DNA of 64,000 nt from positions 1,878,860 through 1,942,859 of the forward strand of contig VXBM01000009.1 in assembly GCA_013400155.1 (NCBI GenBank). The letters are read 5' to 3'. The translations under genes were made by a program, and so were the position numbers. Within the stretch, counting starts at the first letter, position 1; every line of letters starts with the position of its first letter. Below, piece after piece: positions 13,401 to 25,400 of this stretch. The stretch is from Helopsaltes ochotensis (taxonomy: Eukaryota; Chordata; Aves; Passeriformes; Locustellidae). A model generated the notes under the pieces. It was not told the origin of the DNA. It was given only the letters and a program-made list of their open reading frames with translations, and made no database searches.

Positions 13401-16400
13401 CCAGAACTATGAAAATAGGTAACTGCAATATACTTAGTCCTGCACGCCTTTGTAACTTTCTGCATGTGATAAAAATTGTATGATATTGTTATTAGAAATA
13501 AGTTGTTAAATTGATCCAGTGTAAACATGCTTGTTTGACATGATGCTTTCAAATACTGTTCCCTTACAGAGGCATCCCTGAAAGGTTCAAAAAGTAAGGT
13601 GAGTAAAAGATCTCATTATTCACCTTTTCTATTGTGTCCCGTGCTGTTGGTTTGTTCAGTCTGCTGTTTGCTCACCCCAAAAAATCACTTTAAAGTTTGA
13701 TATGATTTTACATGAAAGCCATTTTCCACTGAGGAGGGTCTTGTGTCTGTAGTAGCAGTTGATCTTGCAAAGTTGGGTAGAGTGTCCTGTGTTCCAGGGA
13801 CAGGCCCCCTGTGGCAATGGTGGAATCAAGGGAACAACCTGCCATGGTGGAGATGATGAAAGTGAAGTGTTGTAGTTTGGGGGTTCTTGGCTTGGTTCCT
13901 CATCCTGTCTTAGAATATCTGTAATCTGCAGTCAATCACTTGCAAATTTAGAACAAAGAAGCCAGGTTTTTGTCTGGAAAGCAACTTTCCCAACTTTGTT
14001 CCCTCTTTTTCTTTCAAATACATTGATGGAGAAAAGCCTCTTTTACTTCATCCTTTATTGCACCAGTGGTTGTGCTAACCTAAGTTCTTCCCTAAGGCAA
14101 TTGTGTGTATGTAAATAAAATCCTTCAGCCTTTAAATTCTCTGTCATAAGAGTCAATGATATTGAAAAGCTTACCTCAGCATTAGCAAAAATGGTGTCAT
14201 GTAGCTCTTAGTTCAGCATAGTATTTCCAGATGTATTTCTCACACAAACAGAGAAGGCAGAATCCTATTTAAAAGTTTGCATTTAAGCAATTGTGCAGTC
14301 TTGAGACAAAGCACAAGAAATTTCAGCCTCTTAAGTTTTCAGATGGCATGTTGGTTTTTGAATACTGAACCCTCAGGGGCATTTCTACAAATAGCAATTA
14401 TGTGAAAGAAGAGAAAGAATGTTTTGCTGTGTTACTGCAACATGTTGGGTGAAGGAATGCCAAATGAAAGCTAGAAATTCTGGTGTAATTAGGTGGATGG
14501 TCTGAAGCTGCTCCTTGATCTGCACTGAGGCCTTTGATCATCTTCACTGACAGCTGCCACTGAAATGCAATAAACTGACTACAAGGGCAAAGGGATTCGA
14601 GTTCTTACAGGGCAAGTGCTCTGAAACAAGTCAGTAGGGCTGAAGTTTGGAAAGATATGTACACATTTTGAATTGGGTCTTCTGGGCTCTTAATGCAGAA
14701 GATTTGGGCTATCAAATTTACCACTGTTAACTTCTGCTGAGTAATAGCTTCTGTATGAATTAATATGTGATTGAAACCTTTTTTTAGCGGCTGCAAACAT
14801 CAGTAAATGTTCACCCTGATGCTATTGAAAAAACGATAGATGACATCATGGAGCTGAAAAGGATTAATCCAGATATAAATCCACAGTAAGTTTATAGCTT
14901 TCTTACAGATTTCCTCAGTTCCTGGGTCAATGGAGAACTGGTTCTCTATAGTTATTGTGGTACACAAGTTGAAGATGAATTCTGTCTCTTAGCATAAAAT
15001 TCTAATTTTAGCTTTGCTGTCAAAAAATGATGTAAAAATGAATGACTTTTTATGGTGACTTAATAAGCAAGTCCTGAGTCTTTTATCTAGCTAGTTCTGT
15101 CTTAGGATATTGTCAATGCATGGATTTATGGGGGTCACTTCCCCAGGGATAAAATACCACCAAACCACAGGTCCTGGCAGGGACAGTGATGGCTTCTTAG
15201 AAAGGCTGCATGCTGCCTTTTGAGTAGGGAAGAAATCATCCTGATTTAGCTGATACAGACATATACTGGTTTGCATTTTAAAACTGCCTTTAATTATCCA
15301 AATAGAAGTTTTAATGATATAACTGGTATTTATTATTAGGAAGAGATTGACAAGCAACTATTAAATTTACAAGTGGGTATTTCAAGAGTAGGTGATGATA
15401 ACATTTTTGTGGTTGCCTTACCTTTCAGTTCCTAGCTTAAGGCACAAGATGTCTAGGTCAGGAATCAGTAGGAGGAAAGTTGAGAGCTATATTATGCAGG
15501 TGATCAGTCTAAGGTTCACTCCTCTTCCCAAGCTTGAAGTTGATACACCTAATGAAAAATGGGCATCCATAAATTGTTAGCTGCTTTTCTTTAAGTGGTC
15601 AGCAGCATCAACAAGTAAGGTGCTCCCAGGGTCTTGCTACAACAAGAAAACCCAAAAGCTAAGTTGGAATATTATATCTTTTTTGTCTCATTACAGGAAT
15701 CTCCCTCCAGCCACCCCCAGTAAAAAGGCCAGTAACTGGGTAGTCTTAAAATGAGGTTTCACTTATTGTAAAGGAAATAGAATACACTGCATCTCTCTAA
15801 TTTGAGAGACAACTCTTGTGATGATGACCACAGTCCCAAGAATTAAAAAAAATGGGGATGCAACCATTAAAGAAAGGAAGAAAATAAGAGAAACAACAAG
15901 AAAAGAGAACCCCTCATTCTCATAAGTGAGAAGCCCTGTGAATTTTTTCTGGAAGCAAGCACAGAGCTTTTCCAGGGGTGTTTGCTGACCCTGCCCACAT
16001 GCTCTTCAAAGGGAGGGTGATGAAAGACCAGCTGCTTCGAGTGGATGTGAGGCCTTTCTGAGAGGCTGCCTTCCGAGGAGGGCATCACAACCCTGGTACT
16101 CTTGTGTTGCACAGGATGCTGATTGCTGAAATTCAGGAATAAAAACCCAGCAAAGGCAAAATTAGTGAAAGTGACATATGAGGAAAAACTGCAGGATGTA
16201 AATGTGCACAGCTCAGAGCCTGGCCTATGGACATCAGTAACTGCAGTGTTTAGTAATCAGGGTGACCCAAGTACTTGTTTCTCAGTGTCAGACTCTTGGG
16301 TAACTGGGTGGAATGATTTCAGGAGAAAATAAGAAATTAATTATTATTTTGTATAACACCAGATATCACCCTCTGATTCCCCTCATGGCATGCCTTTGGC

Positions 16401-19400
16401 CTCTGAAGAAATGCTGTCTTTCAGAAGAGAGAGCAGACATGCAAGTGACTTCTCCTTGCTTGAAATCAGGACCCCAAACATTAAGTCACATTTTTAGTGG
16501 TCTGGTCTTTCTAGTACATGAAGAGACCCTGCAAGAGAGCTGGAGATCATGTAGTGACAGGACAAGAGGGAATGGATTCAAATTGAAACAGATTAGGTTT
16601 AGATTAGATATTGGGAAGAAACTCTTCACAGTGAGGGTGGTGAGGCACTGGAACAGCTTGCCCAGAGAAGTTGTGGATGTCCCATCCTTGGAAGTGTTCA
16701 AGGCCAGGTTGTTTGGGGCTCTGAACAACCTGATCTAGGGGAAAGTGTCCCTGCCCATGGCAGTGGGGTTAGGACTTGATGAATTTTAAGGTCCCTTCCA
16801 ACCCAAACCATTCTGTGATTCTATAATAATATTTTTTTTAAAATACCGCACAGAGGGAAAAAAAGAAACCCAAACAACCCAAACAAAAAATCACCTGAAT
16901 TATCTTTTTTTAATCCAGTTGGTGTTATATCCTTACGACAGGACAAATGCTTAATTGTTTTTAGACTAGAATGCTTGCATTCAGTGTTTTACTGCATTTG
17001 AGCGTCTCATTCCCTTTCCCCCTTGCACTCCTTCCTGTTTGGTAAGATATTTTCTTAAAGCAGTGAGGAATGGGGGCCTGAAATGTGCAAGATGATGTCA
17101 CATACATAGATACATGCTCTGCCACTAAATTGGTCCTTATATTAAATTAATCATACTTCTGCTAAACTTTAGACATCTGCACTTGAAATTTTACATCATG
17201 CAGCCACTTATTTTATACTGAGGTTTTCCGAAGAAATTTAAACAAAAGCGGGTCAGCTGTTTCTTTAGACATGATTAAGGAAAATCCAGTGCCTTGCCTT
17301 CTCTTGAACATGAAAACCTGTATCCAGACCATCTTGTTTAGAAGCTCTGGCCTTGTATTGAATAGCAGAGACTTGAAATTTCCTGGGGTAAGGACAAGGG
17401 GACATGTGTCATACTGTATGTGTTTCTGCAAGTCTGTATGCAGTCACTTTTCTTATGTGGCATCTTTGCAGAGCTGAACTAGCATCTCAGGGGTGCTTGC
17501 ACTGGCTGTTCTTGAGGGCTGTGGGCTACTGTGATCTAAAGAGGAGAAGGCATCCCACAGTAATTTTCCTTTATCAATGCCTCTCAGATAAGTGTGTGTA
17601 TTTAGCAGTAGGAGCAAGTAGGTTGAATAACCTGGTGATGACATGTGCAGTCTACACTAACTGTGGAAGCAGACGTAGAATCACAGAAGGGCTTGGGTTG
17701 GGAGGGAACTTAACAATCACCTAGTTCCCCTGCTCCAGTTTTGGACTTGCCTCCATCTGGTGGAGCACCTGGGGCCGAGCACAGTGGGAGTCCAAGCCCA
17801 GGTACGTTGCTCCTGTGCTCTGAGAACAGCCATAGCCAGCACCAGGATGACAAGGAGGAGGTGTGGGACATCGGCACCTCACCCACAGCCTGTATTTGGC
17901 AAGAACATTCAAAGCATTAATTAAAGGGAAAGGGGGAAATCTAATTCAGCCCCCATCCCCTCTCCCAAATAACGTTTCATGGAGCTTTTGACTGCCTTTA
18001 CATAAAGTGCAAAAATAGTATACTTTGAATGTGTTGTGCATCTTGGATCTTAAAAACATGTATTTTTTTAATATAAAATTGCTCTGATTTGCCACCGTCT
18101 GTGTTCTGCTTCTCTAAACTATTCTGAGGCTATAAAGAAGTTAAAAACATTATGACTGTGATTTAGTGATACTCTACAGCAATTCACAGTCTTGTTAGGC
18201 TTTTCAGCTTTGAAATGCAGCCTTTCTGTAAAATTGGAGGCTATAGCTAGTGAAGCATGCTAAAAAAAAAAGAAACAAAAAAAACCACCACAAAAAAAAA
18301 CCAAAACAGCGAAGGATGGAAAATACTGTGGAGGTTTTTCTGTTTGAAAGGGTTATAGCCTCAAATGGAATAAAATTGCAGCATGAGAAATGAATGCTGA
18401 CATTTCTGATTCTGTAGATTAACCATGGAATCACTTAGGTTAGAAAAGGTTTAAAATCCTGAAGTCCAACAGTTAACCAAGCACTGCCAAATCCTCTACT
18501 AATCCATTTCCCTAAGTGCCACGTCTACATGTTTTTTAGATACCTCCAGGGATAGTGACTCTAGTACTTTCCTTCAGCCTGTTTTGGGGCTTGACAACAC
18601 TTTTGGTGAAGGAAATTCTCCCTAATATCCAATTTAAACTTTTTCTGAGGCAACTTGAGGCCATTTCCTCTTGTCCTATCGCTTGTCACCTGGCAGAAGA
18701 GGCCGACCCCCACCTGGCTACACCCTCCTTTCAGGCAGTCCGTCCTGAGCCTCTTTTTGCCCAGGCTAAGCACCCCCAGCTCCCTCAGCCACTCCTCACA
18801 GGACTTGTGCCCCAGACCCTTCCCCAGCTCCCTGCCCTTCTCTGGACACGCTGCAGCCCCTCAATGTCTTTCTTGTAATGGGGGGCCCAGGGCTTTGCCT
18901 TGCTAAATCTCATACAATTGGCCTTGGTCCATGGATCTGGCCAGCCCAAATTCCTCTTCAGAGCTTTCCTGCCCTCCAGCAGATCAACACTCCCATCCAA
19001 CTTGGTATCAGCTGTAAACTGACTAAGGATGCACTTGGTCCTCTCCTCCAGATCATCAATAAAGATATTAAACAGAACTGGTGCCAAACTGATCCCTGGG
19101 GAATGCCTCTAGTGACCGGCCCCCAGCTGGATGTACCTCCATTCCCCACCACTCTCTGGGCTTGGCCATCCACACAGTTCTTTACCCATGAACAGTGCAC
19201 CCCCCCAAACCATAAGCAGCTGGCTCCAGTCGAATGCTGAGAAAAACAGTGTCAAAGGCTTTAATAAAGTTCAGGTAGAAAACTTCCTCATCCTTTTCCT
19301 TAGGCAAGTCACCTTGCCACAGAGGGAGATCAGTTTAGACAAGCAGGACCTGCCTCAAAAGATAAGCAGTGAAAATCCTTCTGTTCAGAAAATTTAAGAG

Positions 19401-22400
19401 TATTACAGAATAAACAAAATGTTTCAGTGTATCAAACACGGCAGACAAGGAACCTGTGCAGCTTAATATTGATGCAGCCTGTGTTCCACAGAGGAATAAG
19501 GGTGCGCACTTAGCTTGGCCTCCGAATCCATACCAGGTGTTCAAATAATTTTAGACACTATTAAATATTAAAGGGCTTATTCCCGTGTATAAGCAAATAT
19601 TTCTATGAGCATGGCAGTTGCATACTGCATGGCTTCCATTTTGTATTATAAAATCTTAATGTAAAGCTGTTGTTTGGTGCAGAGTTTTCCGGTGGTTTTA
19701 AGTTTGGTTTAGGGTTTTTTGAGGGTAGTTATTTCATGTGTGTTGGGTTTGGGTTTTTTGATGATGCATCAGAAAATGTAAAAAGGAAACACAAAAATCT
19801 GCATTATAATGAAAAGAGAACCATTATGTTGAATCTTAACATGAGACAAAAGCCAAATCTGCCTAGAGGCAGATCTTTGAAACTGTATTACTTCAGGCTT
19901 TTGGCTTCTTTATGCTAGCTTTTGTCGCACAGAAGCAAAACAATTATTTTTAGCTTTTTGCTGAGTTTTCTTTCCCCCCTCAGCCTTTTTCAAGTTCACA
20001 TCTCTGATCTCAGGGAATTGTTTGAGAAGCTGTCATTGGAAGGAAGAGAAAGATTCAGTAATGTGCTTGTTACAGGCATTCAATGCTGCTGTGTATAGTT
20101 ACAATGGGATTTCAATGTGAAAAATCACTTCATGGTTTCAAAAAAAACATCCTAAATATTATCATCTAAGGAAGGCATTAAATGAGATTATGCCTTTCAC
20201 AATGCCTTGTTTAAAGTAATATTTATCTCTTGGAAATTTTCCTGTTGCAACTGAAGTGTTAGACAGTCAATTCATGGATGTAACACTACTCATGTGTATT
20301 AGTTGTGTGTGTATATGGTAGCGCTGTTTCATGGCTATACATGATTGAGTTGGAATATGTTGCTCCCCCCACCCTCAGGTTGGGAGTATCTCTTCAGGCA
20401 TGCCTGCTGCAGATTGTGGGGTACAGAAATCTCATTGCAGAGGTGGAGAAGCTGCGCCGAGAGCCGTACGATTCAGAGAATCCACAACACGAGGAAATGC
20501 TGCTGAAGGTAGGCACTGAAGAGGTACTTGGAAGGCATCCTTTATTCATGTCAGCTCCCAAGCCTTCTTCACAAACCTCTTTGAAACATCATCATGTACC
20601 TGTTTTGAGATAAGACTACACAGCATTGTAATCTAGTCTGGGTGTAACACCTGCCAAGCAGGCAGCTCACTCCCTGGTTGATAAATGCATTTCCCTTGGC
20701 TGGATTCTGTCTAGGCACTGGCTAACGCAAGTCTTACAGCACAGAGCTGTTATCTGCAGTGAGCTCTGGAAAAGTAGCTTTATGTCCTACTTCAGTACAC
20801 CTTTCTCCAACACAAGAAGGGTATTTTTCTCTATTAACCAAATGACAAATTTATTTCTTGTATTTTTTGAGGGCAATGTCGGTGTGGTAAACATCTATTT
20901 TTTTACTGCGTGGAATGGAAGAGTGGGAGTTGATGACTTACATTGGTAGCTTTATACTTACCAAATGTATTTTCAAGTGAAAACAAAATTAAACCATTCT
21001 TTAGATAATACATGCAGAGTTATGAAAACCATACCAGTTGGGTTTTACTTCCTTCATGCTTTCAGGAAAGCCTTGTATTGGAGCAGATAATAAAAGCATT
21101 GTTTTTATTTTGAAGCCACAAGCAGAGGAAGAGCTAGAGAGTTCTTAGAAAGAAATTGAGGAAAGAATGAAGGTTCTGGAAAACAGTCTAATAGCAATCC
21201 ATGGCCCTGATCCTGATTTTGACTATAGCTATTGCAAGATGCTTCAGAGAAATGCCAAGAAACATAGAGTAAGTGATAGTGAGTTTATTTGCTACAAGCA
21301 AAATGCCTTCTTAGAGAATTTTTCTCATAAAAACATACTACCATTTTGGTTGTGGGGGTTTATCTTTTTCAGTTTAATACAAAAATCCTGAAAACTTTAA
21401 CACTAGCAGACGATGATGATGATGTCTTCCATGCTGTAGCTTTGCATAAGTTACAGTGAGAGCTTCTGGAAATTTTACCATAGTTACTTGGTCTTCCAAA
21501 ATTCCCAGTAGGCATATTATAACAACACTGTCAGATGCAAGTAACTACTTCTAAAAATGCCTCAGATTGTCAGGGTTCCTGTTGGTGTCTGGAAAGCTGC
21601 CTTTAAGGTTTGCCCACTGCTGGGATGTGGGGAATGATCCAAATCCAGAGCTGCCCTGAAGGAGTGTTCTAACCATCAGGTAGACTTGGGCAGATGGACT
21701 CCTCCTGTTCAAGTCCTGCCCCTGTGCAGCCAAATGCACAAATTTATGGGAGTAGAGTGAATTTTAGCTAAAGGGACACACAGATTTACCCATTGAGGAA
21801 GCCTGTGTCTTGCAGGTGAGAGATCCAGGTGGCAGCCTACAGTGTTGGTCCCTGAAAATACCAGGTACCTCATTGCAGATTAAAGAGGGCCTTTCGCTCC
21901 AGGAAAGAGTCTCTAAATACCCTGGGCCATCTACATTGCCCAGAGAGCAAGTGGGGTCTGGGGATGGGATCATAGGTGAGGAGGAACAAGGAGCTGAATG
22001 TAGTCTCTCCCTGCCATCCAGCCTGTGAGGGCAAGGTCCTGAGAATCATGTCAGCAATGATGTGTAGTCATGTAAGTGCTTTAAAAACATAATTGCACGA
22101 GCATAAAAGCAGAATAGAGACTGAGCATTTGTCTGAGGAGAGATTAACTGTGCAGTTTATGCAACATTTTGCAAACTCATTACGTTGAAAAAAGTATCAG
22201 TTTCACCTAAGTATTAGCACTTGTTTACAGCAGATGTTTTACTTTTGCAAATGTCAAATGGAAATATGTCCAAGGGTTTAATTCATTTTCCAATCCTCAG
22301 TGTGGAAAAATAGGCTGGTTGGTTTTCATGCCTTCTAGATAACTCTGCTAAGTGATCTCTGCAATGGGTAATTCAGGTTCCTAATGGCTATCATTTATTC

Positions 22401-25400
22401 ATGTTTACCAGGAGAGCACTTTACGAATGAGAGAAAGATTAACTTAATGTGATTTGACTAATGATTAATACTGTATTTACTGTTGATAGATGAACATTGT
22501 TTTAAACAATGATGCTTTATGCAGTCATTACAAAGTGAAATCATTAAAGTTTTAACCTTCCCAGGGCACTTAATTTTAAATGCAGTTAGAACTGCTAAAA
22601 TTAAAACAATTTCTGGTTTTATTTGGGAAATGTGCATACAGCTCTTTCCCTTGGGTTGGCTTTGCCTAAGTGATTTTCTTGAGGATGTACTCACCTACTC
22701 ACGGTTGGTGATTAATACGGTTTCTTAATTCTAAATTCTGATTTCTTAATATACTTCAGAAAGGGTGAGTTTGTGATACGGCACATGAGGTGTGCATAAA
22801 GGTATGTATTTGTCATATGTCAATTTAGGCTGCTTTTAGATGCCTAGCAACATGATATTTAGGCACTAAAGTTGCTGGACCATTGCAGTTAAATGGATTT
22901 ATTCCAGCTGATGATCTGGCTTGTTAAATCACTTCAGGTATTTCTTTATGTGAGATCAATGAATGATTCTTCCCTTAGTTAAATATGATGGTGCACATGC
23001 TATCCTTGTATGGATTTTTTTTTTTAATGTTCTCCAATTTGCTTTTCAACACTATGGTAACCAAGTCAGCTCTCTTGAATTATAACCTTTCCAGAGACTT
23101 GCAAAGGATGCCAGAGAAAAGATTGCTGTCAAGCCTCAGGGACTCAAAGCTGCTCTGCTGCTCTGTCAGTGATTTACAACCAAATTCCAGCCCGTTCCTG
23201 TCTCTGTGCTTATAGAGGCAGACATCACCTCAATGCACAAAGTATGAGCAAAACAAGTCTTTGTGTGAGATGTTAGAGCAGCTGTGATAAGGTCAGAAGG
23301 GCCTTGTAGGGCTGAAATGTCTGGAATTCTTCTGAGCAGTTTGGGATTTCGCCCCACAGACACACATCCAGAGGAACTTTATTTGATAAAAAAAGCTGTA
23401 CTGTGTGGAAACCTAATAATGTTTTACCTGTAATCTTCCTAGTTGTGGAAATGCTTGAAGCCGAACTCACCACTGAAAGCTCGGATTTCGAAGCAATGGT
23501 GCGAAATTGGTTTCCAGGGTGACGATCCTAAAACAGACTTCAGAGGAATGGGTCTCCTGGGCTTATATAACTTGGTGTAAGTATGTCCCTCTCCAGATGG
23601 GTTTACGTGCATCTGAAGTCATGAAAAGAAGCATTACTTGCAGATTTTAGCAAATCTGTGGGAATAATTTAGAAAAGCGTTAGGGGCATCATATTAAACA
23701 AATGAAAGAATTTATTTGCTAGCCTAATTTTTGGAGTGTTTCTCTTCTCAAAGGGGTCTCCTTTCTTTCAATATTCCTAATTCAATCTTGTAATACCAGT
23801 TGCTAAGCCCTTTTTTTAGTTTCTCTGTGACACAGTAAGTTAGCACTCTCTTCCTACCAGAAAGAAAGTGTAAGGTATATTTTCACCGATATCTAGATCT
23901 TAAGCAAAATGCCCTGGAGGTATGTAGGTGGGATGGTTATGTTACTGCTCAGCTGCTTGCTTTGGGAATTTCATGCTGAATTCTTAAGCAAAACACTTGA
24001 TATGCAGTTGCCCATGGCAGATTCAGGCAGTTTGACTACTACTTCAATTTCTGTCAATACTCAAAATTAAACAGTGAATTTGATCACTTTTTCCTTTCAA
24101 CTCATGCACACCAGGTGTTAATGCCATAGCTCTGCTTTGTAATGTGGGAATTGACTAATGCTTGTTATTTTCACCAACCCTTGTATTTGCTGCACGCCGT
24201 TACATAACTTAGAAACATTTGGTAAAATAACTTCTTCTTACGAGGCAAAAAATAAGTATTTTCTGCTTTTACAGATTGAAGGACATAAATCATCCTCTGT
24301 CCGTATGTTGTTCCCTAGTAAATCTCAGTTGAAGATCTGGACTCATGACTCTGGCTTTGAACTTCCATTTGAAATTAATCCCTACTATGTATTTAATTTC
24401 CTAGTCTTCTGTGATGACTCTTATCTTGCTTAATGAATCTGCCAGATCAAGAAGCCTGAGCTGCTTTCTCTTGAGCTCAGCACCCAGCATGCCCTAGTCA
24501 TAAACAACCTATTTTCTGTAGGATGGGTAGAAAGGAGAATCTGGTAATGCAAATTCACTAAACTCGTATAGGAGTGCACTTGTAGTCGGAGGATGCTTTA
24601 ATCTTTCAGTTTGGGGCCCGTTTAATGAGTTTAAATGCGTGTCAGATGCTACTCATTCTGTGTAACACATGCACCGACCCATAAAAAGGAGTGTATAGAC
24701 AGCTTAATATGACTTCAGATGCCTTTTTCTTGTTTCTTTTTTTTTTTAACAATTCACCCCAAACATATATGTCTGCAGGTATTTTGCTGAATGGGACACT
24801 GAGATAGCTCAGCAAGTTCTCACTGATTCTCTTCACCCTAAATACAGGTAATGCTTGAGACCAGAAACAATAACTTGAGAGAGCACTCTGCTGGCTCTGT
24901 TTGAGGGAGAGGGATGGTTTTTTTTCTCTTTGCTGGGCATATCCTTGGGTTTTGCCACATGCTGCCTGTTTTAAAATACTGATCCAGAAAGTTGATCAGG
25001 TGCAAGAGGAAAACTTGTATTCTGAATCTTGGAAATAGTTAAATTTAGTGTTAAATTATTTCACTTCTGATTTCAAATGATTTTTGTATTTTTATTTACC
25101 TTTCTTTTAATTTGTTTTTGCTTTTTTTTTGTAATAAAGGGAAGTCACTAAGAAGGAGCTAAGGTATTTTTTTTCTTTTTTCTACGTTTTCTGAGATGCT
25201 ACATGTAAATAAAGATCAATCTACAATTTGGTGTGTTATAAATTTAAAGTCTTTGTTGCAGCACCAAGAGATCCCTATTATTTTCTTTACAGTCGACCCA
25301 AACTGGGGGGTGGAACACTGGGTATATATGAACATGCTTATATATCAAAAATGAAATCCACCTTGCTTGATGTAGCTAAAGTGACTGACTTATAATCATA

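Larger units (their letters stand above)
14886..20378 (+). other. ELMOD1: ELMOD1 intron 4 (5.5 kb)
   Basis: It runs from GTAAGT to a CCCACCCTCAG acceptor. It holds CR1 copies at 16500-16828 (+), 17673-17830 (-) and 18423-19330 (-), plus an A-rich tract at 18262-18303. No exon or RNA gene is recognised. Confidence 0.85.

Noticed and set aside
18785..19200. - strand frames with polymerase-like residues
   Set aside because: Real similarity, but to CR1 ORF2 reverse transcriptase; frameshifted repeat, not a host gene.
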